A DNA stretch of 64,000 bases from Beverwykella pulmonaria. Its lineage: Eukaryota > Ascomycota > Dothideomycetes > Pleosporales > Melanommataceae. The stretch is from positions 1,749,032 through 1,813,031 of the forward strand of contig BCHH01000001.1 in assembly GCA_001599595.1 (NCBI GenBank). Reading direction: 5' to 3'. Below, in pieces: positions 47,101 to 59,300 of this stretch. The notes under the pieces were generated by a model. That model worked only from the letters and a program-made list of their open reading frames with translations, was not told the origin of the DNA and searched no databases. The position numbers and the translations under genes were made by a program. Numbering within the stretch: position 1 is the first letter of the stretch; the number at the start of each line of letters is the position of its first letter.

Positions 47101-49274
47101 GTCCTTGCCTGCGGTAAGAAGTGGGCTAGCTGCCGGTTTCGAGAGCTGCACCTAGCGTTTACCACCATGCCTCGTCGTCGAACATGACCATAAATGCAGC
47201 GCGCGATGTTGAGCCCGGAGGCAAGTTTACACGGCGGAATAAAGGATGGACTTTGTTCTTTGCCTTGGGGCTGTCGGTGGTTATGCGGCCGTATCGGACC
47301 CTTCTCCATCAACCCAGCCCTGCGGACACCGGAGATGCACGCAACCCACCGCACAAGCTCCGGTTTCCTAATCCGGCGTGCCAGCGGGACAGGCGTTTGC
47401 CGCTGGAAACAAGAAAGCGTGGCGGGAGGAATGTGATCGTAGAGAGTAGCACAAGACGGGAGGAATGACGGCTGTGGATATCGGTGGATCGTTAGATCCT
47501 TCGGCCAAACTTTCAATTGACTTCACGCGCGTTCCATGAGCCCGTTGCTCACGGCGCGAGGCTGTCTGCAAGGCGGCTTCGGGAACTCAGGTCCCAAGGG
47601 TGTGGATTCGGGTGTGTGCGCCACATTCAAAAAACATGGGGCCTAGCGATATTTCGCGGTATGCCAGGATGAAGGCCGTTGGCCGCTGAGAGATGGGTCG
47701 AAACGAACGGGTGAAATAAATTGGTTGTTATTGCATATCGTGCGTCGTGATTGGCCAGAACTGTTGTTACAGAGTATCAGGGCGTGCAGCCCTAATTATA
47801 CGCACCGCTCAGCCCCCCGAGCTCGGAAAAACATCCAAGGAAAGGACTCGCTCATTCCCTTGCGTGTTCGTCCACGGGCCCTCTCATCTCCATACCGCGC
47901 GTCTGCGTCTCACTCGCCTTAAGGAGATTACTGTCAAGGCCAATAATTAGCGAGGCAGAATCTCTCATCTCGTCTTCTCAACGTCGTCGATACTCATCAG
48001 GGCGTATGGGCAGTCGATGGGTATTTGTTTGCGGACTCGAGTCTGACCGGTAGTAGACCACTGCCTTCACACTCTAGCGACGATCGAGACACCAAGTCCA
48101 CATTCTAGAGTCGCGCTATCGCAGACGACGTGAAGAGGTAATGAACCGAGAACCGAGAAACGGCTACAGTGGATCGGTAGATGTAGTGGATAATTCATGG
48201 CGTGGGTAAACCGTTTTTGATATTTCAAATTGCTCAGCAAGGAGCGCAGAACGGTCCTCCTGTATACTGCTTATACGAACACGCAAAATCCCAATTGTGT
48301 ATTCATTTGCGCCCTTGTACCGTAGCAAAGGGCCTGCGTTTTGTTGAACTGGCTAAACGCTCGTATATGACGCGTAGAAGACACAGTTTTGAGGCATGTT
48401 GCTTGCTTATACCCTCTGCGAGGCCTGCGCCCTTTTCTAAGAAAGAGTCATATGAGAGTGAGCACGGCGGGTGTCCGATTCCGCCCATGCTGGGAACACG
48501 ATGAGAGACAGTGAGGGGTCCTCTCTACCCCCCAAAGCTACTTCGTCAAGTCAATCCACGCAGCAATGTCGATGTTCAGCCCTACCGGCACTTGAGCGTT
48601 TGGGAGAAGCGCTCGAAGGAGTGCACGAAGGATGCCGTCAAGTCGCGGGCGGCGCAGGGCTGCATGGCATCAGAGGAACACTAAGGTGTCGACCAGTCTC
48701 GTGGAATGAAGACAGGCCATGTGAGGCTGTTGTGAAAGGGCGCAATAGCTGTGCGGGGAGACACATATTCATCATTTGTTATGCTTCCCATGCTGCCCCA
48801 ATAATGTTAAGGTTGCGGGATGGAGTCACCCCAGATGGCCATGACTCAGCGAATGCCGCTCGGACCGGGTTCGAGTCTTAAACCGACGTCGTCAATTCAC
48901 CACGTTGCTCCACTGCCAATTCACCCCAATTCCAACCCCAATATCATTGCCGACACGAGCATCGTTGCTCTTGTCACCATGGCGCCGTCTCTATTGCTCT
49001 AAGTCACGGAGATTACCAGATCTTCACTGCTTCAGAATTGTCACCCTGCTCGACAACCCACGTTTACTCCCAACTCCCCGCCAAAATGCTTCCATTACTG
49101 TCTCAGCTGTTCCAGACGCACTATTCTCACACCAACTCCCGCTCTTTATCTCCTCCACGTCTTTTAGTTCGATTACGGCATCGACACAAAGCTTAAGCAT
49201 ACGAACATCATATCATTGCCCGCCCCCCACCTAGGCAGAGCGTACCCACACTTGTTCCAGTGAACCCGCACCAC
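44158..49274. other. 5.1-kb region without recognisable genes
   Basis: No gene I can support. The longest frame is minus strand 47516-46353 (387 codons), with a Ser/Arg/Pro/Cys-rich, domain-free translation; I treat it as chance. A 28-bp tandem repeat (46807-46862) is the only clear internal structure. B-box-like GGTTCGAGTC near 48867 lacks a matching A-box or acceptor stem, so I do not call a tRNA. The right end holds the GTPase promoter. Confidence 0.45.
46807..46872. repeat. 28-bp tandem repeat, 2.3 copies
   Basis: catctctgcctcttaccagcaaatgccg at 46807-46834 is repeated at 46835-46862 with one change (acc to act), followed by a partial third copy. The period is not a multiple of three. 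No function is evident. Confidence 0.75.
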
Positions 49275-51869
49275 ATGGCGTCAATATTTACGTTCGATCC
49301 AGACCCTCCGCGGGTTTCGTCGCCATGGTCGACCCCCCCACCAAGCTCCCAGTCGCGGCACTCAATCCCTCAGGATTCTGCGTCACCTTCGCTAAAAGCG
49401 GACATCCAACAGCCGCAGGCCAAGGCGGACCCAAATATCCCGACCGTGGACTACAGCGCTATTACAAGGCTTGAGGCAGAACCACAAGAGGGGCCAACAG
49501 AGTACAAATTGCATTTGCTGCTTAAACAGTCCTCGACACACACCCGGCAGCACCGACTCGAACAGCTGACTACCCAACTGCTCTGGCGGCTGCAGCAGTC
49601 ATGCCCGTATCATATATCCTCCTCAAATGCGCCTGTACTCCCGCATTTTCCTGATGAGTTGCAGCTTGACATCCCTGCAGTACCACAGAAATTGTTCCCC
49701 GGCCTTGAAGAAAGTAAAGGAGCCCTATACGAGATTGGGGTCGCAGATGATGGCACTCTCGTGGGCCTGGAACATGAGGATATGGAAGAGAGTCTCAACA
49801 ACCTGCGGGCCATGGCTGCGAGCCTAGGCTGTCGCGTAGACGTTCTGCGCATGGTATGCGTTGATGAGTGTGGGTGGCTCAAGCAAGTTCGCACTTCTGG
49901 AGTACCGCAGCAAAGGGTCCAAGGAGGCAAATTATGGGTCGCGGAAGCTTTCGTCCAGCCAGAGCAGCACTCGAGTGATTACGAGGGCGCTAGAGTTGCT
50001 CAGAAGGACGCAGACAACATAATTCATAACCCTGTAACCAATATTGTCACCCTCGAAGCATTGACCAATGAGGATCACCAGACTCCTGTCCAACAATTAC
50101 GCGTAACATTGACTGGTCCAACAACTTCTGGTAAATCCAGTCTACTTGGGAGTCTATCAACGGCTACACTAGACAATGGGCGGGGTAAAAGTCGACTCAG
50201 CCTCCTGAAACATCGACACGAAATTGTAAGCGGCATGACCTCCTCTGTTACGCAGGAGCTTGTTGGATACCACGATGTCATTGACCAACAAGGGATGAGG
50301 ACTTGCACGCAGGTGATCAGCTACGGAGCCGGGAATGTTTCGTCGTGGGTCGATATCCATGCATCTGCTGAAGATGGGAGGCTAGTTTTCATCTCTGACT
50401 CAGCGGGACATCTACGATTTCGTCGAACGACCGTTCGAGGCCTTGTCGGATGGGACCCGCATTGGACCCTACTCTGCATATCCGCGGATAGCACAGACGA
50501 CTCCTCCGGCAGAAGTGGCGTGTCACTTAACCCAGGCGCTGCAGATTTAGATCTCTCGCAGGCTCACCTCCAACTCTGCCTGAACTTGGAACTGCCCCTA
50601 GTGGTCATCATCACCAAGTATGATCTCGCCACCAAATCTAGTCTTCGTCAAATCTTGTCCAAGGTATTGACGCCACTCAAGGACGCGGGGCGGAAGCCAT
50701 GTATTATATCTGCACCGTCCAATACTGCGTCCGAGGCTGATCTCAATACCATTTCTGAAGGTGACCTTTTGCAGGCCGATGATATTGTTCGAACATTGCA
50801 GGAATCACCCCTCAATGCTGTTCCGATCATCTTCACAAGCGCAGTGAACGGGACTGGTATCAATAAGCTTCATGCGTTCTTGCGGGAGCTCCCTTTACCT
50901 GCCATCCAATCACCAGCACCAGGAGCCCCCCGCACTCTGTTCTATGTCGAGGATATCTATAGCAGCGTTGCAGCGCCTTCCAAATCCCTGTCTCTTGCGA
51001 GTGGATCACTTGATCAGCCTGCCATCATAGGAGGCCATCTTCGCCACGGAACGCTAAACATAGGCGACGAGTTTCTTCTCGGGCCGTATCCCATAGATAC
51101 TGGGTCTGATGACAGCGATAGTGGGAGTGGAAGAGCATCTACCCGCATCTCCCCTGTGCCAACATCGCGCTCGTTTCCCGGTGCTCTCCACAAGACTCAG
51201 CCTGGGAACCACCCCTCGCTGCGGTCCGGAGCGTTTGCCCATGATAAAAACGTGGAATGGCGACGGGTACGCATCGCATCTCTGCGGAATCTGCGTCTTC
51301 CAGTGAGGACTCTGCACGCTGGCCAGGTTGGCACCATGGGAATTGTGCCCGTAGATCTGCCTATTGCGAGCCCTGCTCTAGTCAGGATAAGAAAAGGAAT
51401 GGTAATTCAAAGTGGAGGCGCCAAGGCAAATCGAATTCTCTCTGTGAGATTCAGCGGCGCTAACGCTACGGCAGTAATGGCCTTGACAGTAGGAAGCGCA
51501 GTAGTTGTGTATGTTGCCAGTGTGAGAGCTTCTGCCAAAGTGGTGTCCGTTGCGGCCGAAACGGGCTCCCACGATTCAAACACTCCCGCTCCCAGCGTCT
51601 TCGAGGACGACGACGATGATGCAGCATTCGGGTTCGGGTTCGGGTTCGAGGATGAAAACACGAGTGGGGCATCGGCTGCACTACCTCTAGCAAGCGCAAC
51701 CATGGTCACGTTCCAATTCATCGCTTCAAGGGAGTTCGTCGAGATGGATGCTAAAGTGTTAGTCTTGCCAGGCGGTGGCCCAGGCCTGTTTGGTGGTACA
51801 GAGAGGGGCGAGAAGGGAGTGGCTGGTCTAGAGGGTTTCGTGGGAAGAGTGATTGAGGGGTCTGGTTAG
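49275..51869 (+). CDS. GTP-binding protein, GTPBP1/2-like (elongation-factor-type GTPase)
   Basis: Single-exon translational-type GTPase of 864 residues; the first ATG is at 49275. G motifs in order: G1 GPTTSGKSSL, a switch region GMTSSVTQEL, G3 DSAGH, G4 TKYD (Thr for Asn, as in this family) and G5 TSAVNGTGI. EF-Tu-like domain 2/3 features follow: FYVEDIYSS, GGHLRHGTLNIGDEFLLGP, RTLHAGQVGTMGI. An acidic, FGFGFGF low-complexity stretch lies near residue 785-800. GTPBP1/2 proteins in animals act in mRNA decay and rescue of stalled ribosomes; fungal members are poorly studied. The assignment to the GTPBP1/2 group rests on motif style; the GTPase fold is certain. Confidence 0.88.
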   Translation: MASIFTFDPDPPRVSSPWSTPPPSSQSRHSIPQDSASPSLKADIQQPQAKADPNIPTVDYSAITRLEAEPQEGPTEYKLHLLLKQSSTHTRQHRLEQLTTQLLWRLQQSCPYHISSSNAPVLPHFPDELQLDIPAVPQKLFPGLEESKGALYEIGVADDGTLVGLEHEDMEESLNNLRAMAASLGCRVDVLRMVCVDECGWLKQVRTSGVPQQRVQGGKLWVAEAFVQPEQHSSDYEGARVAQKDADNIIHNPVTNIVTLEALTNEDHQTPVQQLRVTLTGPTTSGKSSLLGSLSTATLDNGRGKSRLSLLKHRHEIVSGMTSSVTQELVGYHDVIDQQGMRTCTQVISYGAGNVSSWVDIHASAEDGRLVFISDSAGHLRFRRTTVRGLVGWDPHWTLLCISADSTDDSSGRSGVSLNPGAADLDLSQAHLQLCLNLELPLVVIITKYDLATKSSLRQILSKVLTPLKDAGRKPCIISAPSNTASEADLNTISEGDLLQADDIVRTLQESPLNAVPIIFTSAVNGTGINKLHAFLRELPLPAIQSPAPGAPRTLFYVEDIYSSVAAPSKSLSLASGSLDQPAIIGGHLRHGTLNIGDEFLLGPYPIDTGSDDSDSGSGRASTRISPVPTSRSFPGALHKTQPGNHPSLRSGAFAHDKNVEWRRVRIASLRNLRLPVRTLHAGQVGTMGIVPVDLPIASPALVRIRKGMVIQSGGAKANRILSVRFSGANATAVMALTVGSAVVVYVASVRASAKVVSVAAETGSHDSNTPAPSVFEDDDDDAAFGFGFGFEDENTSGASAALPLASATMVTFQFIASREFVEMDAKVLVLPGGGPGLFGGTERGEKGVAGLEGFVGRVIEGSG

Positions 51870-52624
51870 TTGTGGTGGAGTCTTTTTTTCTTTTGATTTT
51901 CATCTGCATTCCAATCTTTCGCCTGTCGTTATGATATTTAGAGTTTTGGGGCGTTGATAAAATCTAGCGTTGCATAGCCTTATCTCTTGCAATTATCGTC
52001 ATAGGGATCTGAAAAGACGTAATGCATGCTGTTGAAATGGCATATTACAACGGGACTGTGATTCTGTTCGTCTTCGCCGAAATGACCTTGAAAAGATCTA
52101 TAAGCTAGAATGAGTGGGCGCCGCTCCGGCATTCTTGTAGTTCTGTAAGATTTAGGCTACTTGATCTTAACGTGAAATTACTATTTGATATCATCACGCG
52201 CCATGCCAATTGCCTGTGTAGGGCTTCAAAGTTTACATCTACAGCGTACTCAATCAACAACGTATTGGGCCGCTTTCACGCCACTGTATCAGTGTATGCA
52301 TATGTATACAAGTTGATGTCTGAGTGCCAAATGCAAAACTGTTAGCAACCTATTCTTAGCTTAACCCTTATATCTGGTCAGTAATAGAACCAAGAAAGAT
52401 TATGCCTTTAGATTGTGTGTTTTGATTTTGTCCTACTGAACAGTAGCAGATGCTTCCCAGCCTCATAATACATGTTTCCTCGCTTATCGAGGGAAATAGA
52501 GCAATCTCGTGCTTCCGCTGTGGTATACCCATTGACTCCTAATTCAATTCCGTCGTCCACAATCCACTATCACTTCCCATCATTATCATTCAATCATCCA
52601 ATCATTTTTTACCGTCTTGCCGTA
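51870..52624. other. Intergenic region between convergent genes
   Basis: About 750 bp of AT-richer sequence between two 3' ends. No gene, repeat or RNA is seen. Confidence 0.45.
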
Positions 52625-53370
52625 TCACTCCTTCGGTGCATCACACAGCGGCACATACCGCACACCATATAACTTCTGCCTCTCCACTCTCCCATCTGGC
52701 ATCTTATCCACGACAAAGATATACTGATCACCATTCTCTTCAACTGGAACGAACAAGCGTCCCGGCGCCTTCAGCTGCCGCGTCAACTCTTCATGGTGCT
52801 CTGCGGCCGCAGCACCAACATGGATAGCGTCGTACGGCGCGCCCTCCGCCCACCCTCTCCTCCCATCCGCCTTTATAAACTTGACAACGCTATCTTCCAG
52901 CATCTTTGTGCCCTCGAAGGATTTCTTGAAGTTGGACTCCGAGAGCGACACTAGCGGCTGGATGTGATCAACGCCGATGACGCTGCCGCCGGGAGAGACG
53001 AGGTGTGCGAGCACGGCGGTGAGGTACCCTGAGCCAGACCCGATGTCCAGGACGCGCGCCCCTGGGGTGAGGAAGGGGAGGAGCGTGCAGCAGGCCGAGG
53101 CGTGCATGTGCGGTGCTGAGATGGTGGCGGCGTGGCCGATGGATTGGGGTGAATCTTGGTAAGGGGAGTGCGGGGCGAAGTCGGCACGGTCGACCTAGGA
53201 GATCAACATTGGTATTAGCTCTGTATGTATTTCTACCAGGGAGAGGATGGCTGGCGGGGGAAGTATACTTTCAGCATGGCTTCTTTAACGCGGTCTGAAT
53301 CGATGAGGCCATTCCGCGCGAGGTTGTTGATGAGAGCTTCGTTCGTGGTGCCGGAGCTTCGCCAGGCCAT
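52625..53370 (-). CDS. Protein-L-isoaspartate O-methyltransferase
   Basis: Cytosolic repair enzyme that methylates isoaspartyl residues using SAM. Two exons, 53370-53269 and 53194-52625, 223 residues, the usual length. The start MAWRSSGTTNEALINNLARNG is the typical eukaryotic N-terminus. Other marks: the PYQDSPQSIGHAATISAPHMHA substrate region, SAM motif I VLDIGSGSGYLTAV, IGVDHI (acidic ribose binder), and late motif GAPYDAIHVGAAA. Splicing of the 74-bp intron joins AMLK to VDRADF. It is divergent from the HAUS1-like gene (394 bp between starts). Confidence 0.95.
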
Positions 53371-53764
53371 TGTGATGGCTCGAGTAGTATGTGTAACCGT
53401 TGGGCCGCGTATGGAGCGGAACAGGGGCGTCAGGAATGGCAATGTGACGGCTGCGAGGGCGACAAAGAGGACAAGGTATGAAGGCGTGGTGGTTCTGGGA
53501 AGCGTTTTGGAGACTTGGATTCCAATCGGGTTGGCGATGGGGGAGTGCAGACAGGAGGAAGTTGTGGGACGTGGTGGCGTTACACGGGAGGAGGTTAGTG
53601 GAATGAGGTGGGATGAGGTGGAGGGGTGCGTGTGAATGCCATATGCTCATAGGGCTGGAATCCGGGGTAGCACGCACGGACCATTTCTACGCGGAGTGTT
53701 TCCGCCCTCCAGTTTCTTGTCGACAACACCAACCGACCTCCCCGCAACTTCACAACCACCCACA

Positions 53765-54755
53765 ATGGATACCCTCACACCCTCGGACCTCTTCTCTCCC
53801 TCAAAAGCCCGCCAGCAACGCGCTCAAGCGCAAGACTGGGCACATATAGACAGCTGGCTGCAGTATAAATATGCTGGCCGCACAATTCCAACGTTCGAGC
53901 GAAACGACGAGACGCTGAAAGTGCTGCGCGAGCTTTCTGTGGCGAATGAGCGAGCAGACGAGGAGAGAGCTATACAGGAGAGGTTGGAGAGAGAGGCATT
54001 GAAAGAGCTGGATGAGGTACGATCATGAGTGGAGGAGGGGGGAGTGGATGGATAACTACAGTGATTGACGGATAGACTTTGCTAATGCTGAGCAGCGCAC
54101 CATCCACGAAGATGACGCCCAGATCCTCGCCACGCTCGCCGCTGCCCTCACACCCACGGGCACCGCCTCTCTGCATGCACTCGCGTCCACATCCATCGCG
54201 CTACACACGCCTACGCCGACCCCAGAGACTCTAGCACACTCGCTCATCCACCACACATCCGTGTCGCAGACCCTCACCAACCAACTTTTACACATTCAAA
54301 CACTACAGGCATACCTCTCAAAACAACATTCCCTCCTCCGCACACAGCTATCAGACCTCCAATCCAACCCCGCCTTCGCACCACCACCCGCTCTCCAACG
54401 GCAGACCGCCGAGCAAGTCCGACAGACCAAACACCTGCGGACCAAGATAAGGGAATGCGAGGACAAGCTCTCGTCTCTGCAGCTTACCCAGCAGCAACGG
54501 CAGAGGAGTGGCAGCAGCAGTGCTGGAAGGGGCGCAGACGTGGGGTCAGCGGAGGCAATAGCGCAGATGCTGGAGCAGCAGAAAGGGGTCCATGAGCTGA
54601 GAGATAAGGTTGAGGCGTTGGAAAAGGAAGTTGAGATGTACGGGGGTTTGCCTGCGGATAAGGAGAGTGCAAGGAAAGAGGTGGGCAGGTTGGAGGTCGA
54701 GATGGATAAAGTGAGACGGAGGAGGGATGCTCTGTTTGAGGGATTGGTTGGGTGA
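53765..54755 (+). CDS. HAUS1-like augmin subunit (coiled coil)
   Basis: Predicted coiled-coil protein of 303 residues from two exons, 53765-54016 and 54096-54755. The first part resembles fungal HAUS augmin-like complex subunit 1: SPSKARQQRAQAQDW, then WLQYKYAGRTIPTFERND and ETLKVLRELSVANERAD. Long heptad-rich helices follow (residues about 85-110, 165-260 and 255-300). HAUS1 helps nucleate microtubules from existing ones in mitosis in species that keep augmin. The name is from memory of the N-terminal pattern; a generic coiled-coil protein is the alternative. Confidence 0.65.
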
Positions 54756-55475
54756 ATGGATAGACGATACTGCGATATGAAATAAATCAAGAACTGAGTG
54801 GGTTCAAGGTCAGCGGCCGACTACGCAGTGTATCGTAGATGAAGAGGAGGTTCATCGCAAATGCTGTATGCCTTTGTAGCTTCGCCCTCCTCCCTCATAG
54901 TTATGTATACAGCACGTTCCCACCCACCCCCAAGAGAACCTTTTTACATGCCAGATGATCTAGATGGAACTGCAGGACAAAAGGATAAATACTCTCCTAC
55001 ACCAGCCCTCTGTATCTACCAGGAGCTAGTTTTAGTAGCATTACGGCTGCTACAGTATTTTTTTTGTAGCTGACAATATGCTCTGTACAGTAGTTTGTGC
55101 GAATAAAACTCAATGTAATTAGCCGACTATGCATGTCCTAGGAAAGAATAAAGCTCTAAGAACTTGCCCTACAGGTACAAACCAGCTATTCTTAAAACGC
55201 ACACGTTACGAGCGTGCAACAAGTATTATTAAAGCTTGGCATACCTATCACCTAGCCCCATACAGCTCTAACGAAAGCTTCAATTCTCGAATTCATTGCA
55301 TCCGCTGGGCAAAGGCTGAAAAGCAGAATCACGTGCCCTCTGCGCTTTGCAAATTCCAATTTATTTCGACCCAAACTCTCCACTAATTAAACCCAACAAC
55401 AGCGTCCGCGCCAACGCTCGCCCCGACACTTCAAATATCAAAGCAAATACACCTCCACCCACTCGAGGAACAAAA
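54756..55475. other. Intergenic region upstream of the MYND gene
   Basis: About 720 bp, AT-rich. A small perfect hairpin (GTAGCA ... TGCTAC, 7-base loop) lies near 55035-55053, followed by a T run; it may be a 3'-end element but the support is weak. A frame at 55129-55386 is open without recognisable content. Confidence 0.35.
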
Positions 55476-55972
55476 ATGTCGGATCCGAGCCCATTGACAA
55501 ACGAGCTCGAAGGTGCACATCCGGCGCCAATCCTTGGTAGCGCATCGAATTCTCAACTCGGTAGGTAATTCCCTATCAAAAGTGATTCGAAGAGTCGTGA
55601 TGTATGGAAACTAAATACAATTTTTCAGAGCGTGAACAACATACACACACGCAAACACCCACCTTATCACCGACCACATCACATGACCCCACCTCTAAGC
55701 CATCCTCTTCGTCCCAGCCCCAGCCTTGCTCCAACCCCTCCTGCTCTACCCCTTCCGCCTCTGAATCATCACTCAAGTCCTGCCCGCGGTGCCACATAAC
55801 GACCTACTGCAGCCGCGATTGCCTGAAAGCCGACTTCAAAAAGCACAAGAAAGTCTGTGCGGAGCTGGCGCAAAAGTACTCGGAGAAAGCGGATATTAAG
55901 ATGGCGACGAGGAGCGTACCGAAGAAGGAGGGGCATAGGGGCGGGTTGCAAAAGTGGCAGTTTGATACGTGA
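55476..55972 (+). CDS. MYND-type zinc-finger protein
   Basis: Small protein of 142 residues from two exons, 55476-55560 and 55629-55972, joined in phase 1. The N-terminal half is Ser/Thr/Pro/Gln-rich. The MYND finger runs CSNPSCSTP...CPRCHITTYCSRDCLKADFKKHKKVC with the usual Cys pairs and final His/Cys. A basic tail follows (RSVPKKEGHRGGL). MYND fingers bind proline-rich peptides. No SET or other catalytic domain is attached, so it is likely an adaptor. It converges with APC1. Confidence 0.85.
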
Positions 55973-56314
55973 TGGAGGGGGGATAGGGAGGAGGGAGCGA
56001 GAGACGAGAGAGAGGAGAGAGGAGAAGTAGGAGTTGAGGGTTTGCCTTAACATGTGAAGTTGGGACAAGTTCTTGTTTCGAGTGTAGAGTGTGGTGCATA
56101 TCAAGGCATGTAACTCATCGTCAGATCCCATTTTTCTCTCCATCTTGGACGTCGTTATCGTCTGATACATGCTCTTGTACTTGTATGCGCTTTTTCCTAT
56201 CCCATATCCCATATCCCATGTCCCACATATCCCCGACACACAAAACACTTCATCCCAATGAGCAAGTAGTTCCTCCTTCCATTTCTTACCTCAATCTATG
56301 CTCTCAGTCGTTAC
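55973..56314. other. Intergenic region between MYND gene and APC1
   Basis: About 340 bp between converging 3' ends. A purine-rich gaggagagagag stretch lies at about 55982-56025 and a short cccatat repeat near 56200-56220. No gene is seen. Confidence 0.4.
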
Positions 56315-59300
56315 TCACATTCCCTCAATTCCCCTCCCGCGCTCCAAAATCTCCGCCTTCAGCCTCTCTACGACTTCCCTACCCAGCCACCTCAACCTCC
56401 CATCCGCCCTGCCTGCCCCCTCCGCCCACTCAAACACGCCTCGCAACTCCCACAACTCCTCCGTCTTCCAACTCCGTCCCAGTCTGTTCAACACGAGTCT
56501 CGTATCTACACTCGTTGTCCCAGTATCTAGGAACGTCGAACTATACGGATCGACGGGAAGAATGAGGCCGATATCCGCTTTCTCGAATTCGCGGAGAGCG
56601 GGCAGGGAGAAGAGCCAGTCCCACATCAGTCGCGTGGTGCGAGAGGATTGCGCGTCGTTGAGTGCAACAAGCGTGGCGCTGAAGGTCGAGGCGTACATTT
56701 CATGTGCGCTGCGGCGGCGGACGTGCACTGTCTGATTTGCTTGGAAGGTCTGCAAATGCAGGGAGTTGTTTACGAAGTCAAGAGTTGTAGGCCAGTATGC
56801 TACGTCACCTGTCTCGATTCGCTCGATAGAATGCAGTTCGGGGAGGAGACACGGGGCGATGAGTTTGCGCGGCTCGCCGGTTTTTAGGAGGCAGGTAACG
56901 GCCATGGAGGTTGCGCGCCCTGTGTCTACGTCGCGTACGATGAGACACCGTGGTTCGGCTGCGAGAACCCAGAAATGGCGGAAGGCTTGGAGGTGTGCGC
57001 GCGAGTCTTGTACATCCGCGGGGTAAAGCGGGTAGAAGGCGCAGATGAGCGAGGCGATGGCTTTGTTAGACGTGCTGAACGTATGCGTACCACCTGCAAT
57101 GAATAGCACGCCGAAGGCCATGTGTGCTGCGAGGTGGGATCCGTATGGCGTGTCCGGTCCAACTCTTCCATGGAGAAAGCGTAAACGGCGGAACACGTCG
57201 AGGTCGCCTGTCCCTGCCATGACGGTGGCGGCAGAGAGTGCAATCAGGTCTTGACAGTTGCGGACTGTGTTGCGTGCAAGCTTGGAGTCGTAACGAAGCG
57301 CAGGAATTTTGCAGATACGGATGAATTGGTCGAGATATCTGATTAGGAAGTCGCGAACCTGGATATTGCCTGTGCCCGCATGCTTGAGTGATATGCTCCA
57401 TAGCAGCCCTGCAATGATGTTGAAGAAAGGCATTTGATCGCTACGAAGTTTAAAAATATTCGTCAAGTCGTAGTCGTCCCTGTACTCGACAGGAAGATTT
57501 TTGGTCATCCATTCTTTGTCTGCTTCAATGTTGTCCCACATGATGAGATGCTTTGCGAGTGTGCGGAGCAGGAATATGTCAGGCCGTACATAGTCGAACT
57601 GAGGAAGCGTGTCTGGAATGTCGACCTTGCGGGCGACCGCTTCATCGTGCGTTTTCATGAAGATGAGAGCAACTGCAATGACCGCACCCGCAGTTGCTTG
57701 GTCAAGAATGTGAACAATGTCGACCGGCTTAGGTGCAACAGCAACTGACATTAGGCGCTCAACAATCCGCATGTCATGAAGTCCTTGCAGATCTTTGCCC
57801 TTGCCTAGATTGATGAAACCCAAAGCAAACCCAGCAGCTAGCCTATATGCTTCATCGCGTAGTGTGTCTGGTGGCTCGGATGGATCAATTTCGTCCACGT
57901 GCTCAATTTCAGAGAGCATTACTTCACTCATTCGTCGATGCTGGGTATTGTAATACAGCAAACCAATACCCATTAGGCCCGTGGTTTGGGTGTATGGTGA
58001 AAGATTGAGTTCTGCTGCACCGGGCGGCAACATCCGAGTAACGTGGACCGACAGGAGTCGTGTGACGAGGGTATCCATGGTGCCCATGAATGAGGCAGAC
58101 AATCCCAGAAGCAGCCCGACAGAAGTCATGGTATGCTTCGGAGTGAGGTACTTGAATGAAAGCCACTTGGCAATAGTCTTCAAATGGCCGTTAAGTCCAA
58201 GTCCAAGCAAAAGACCCGCGTGTTTGTTTGTAAGCTCCTGGGGTTTATTGTACATAATCCAGGAAGTGTCAATGCCCTGGGCGTCGCGAGAGATGCTGAG
58301 ACCAGCAGCAACGCCAGCATTGAAGAAAGCCCAGAAGTACTTCTCTTCGGAATAGTTTGCACGTTCGGCGGTGACAACATTGCCCATCGGTTTCATGAGG
58401 CATGAAGTGGAGAATCCGTAGAGCGGATATTTCTCAGTGAGTAGAGGTTTCTTGCTACTAAACTTAACCATTGAGCTTCCGACTGGCAGTGAGAAAGTCC
58501 GGACCATGACCCATTGCATCAGAGTCTTCTGCCCTTCAAGTATGGCGGCCTCCTCTGCTCTATTGTCCGGTCGATACTCCGCCACGGACTGCTTCAGAGG
58601 TTCCAAAAGGGCGTGTGCTTCCATGAATCGTCGGTCCTCATGGAAAATTAATCGTGTGACATAGTGGCGCTCTACTTCTGCAACGGACTGAATAGGCTCT
58701 GGTCGATCGACGCCTTGGCATATTGTATGAACGTCTCGTGCTGCACCTGAGTAGTAGAGCGATGACTGGATCCCCGACATTGCATTTGATTGGTTTTGAT
58801 GGATGTCATGAATGAACTCATTATTCGGTGTCAGACTCAGATCAAGATCTTCCCTCTGAACCAATTTGAGTAGCGAGCTAGACCAAGTGGTGGGAGGATT
58901 CGCTTGACACCTTGTGATTGCTTCCATCAGAGGCGCTTTCGCGGCTTCTGGTAGTGTAGCAAGCATCCCCCTGGTGATTCCGCATCGCTCGATTAGTTCG
59001 ACTGTCTTCCGAGAATTCGACAGATGGTCAATTTCCTGAAAGAACTTGTGTAGAGCAACTGTTCGAGGAGTGACCCCGGAGATGACCTCATTGATATTGA
59101 CTGAGGAATGAGGCGAAGCCTTGGACTTCCGAATGAGCATCTCAAGTGTGGGGAAAGGAAGAAACGAGCGGGATCGTAACATTGTACTGATCCAACCGAG
59201 AATCGATGGAGGTGAGTCCCATGGCTGCACATGCAGTCGTATGTTAGACTTGAAGCTTGATTCCTCAAAATGCCATTGCTGAGTCGACGCGCCCTCAAGG

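Noticed and set aside
46353..47516. 387-codon open frame on the minus strand
   Set aside because: Translation is Ser/Arg/Pro/Cys-rich without domains, reads through a 28-bp tandem repeat whose period is not a multiple of three, and has no splice or start support. Most likely open by chance.
48830..48890. B-box-like GGTTCGAGTC, possible tRNA
   Set aside because: No proper A-box at the right distance and the flanks do not pair as an acceptor stem. A similar GTTCGAATC near 29553 lies next to the transcription-factor stop and also lacks a cloverleaf.
49260..49275. Start of the GTPase at the upstream in-frame codon at 49260
   Set aside because: The codon at 49260 is GTG; the first ATG in frame is at 49275.
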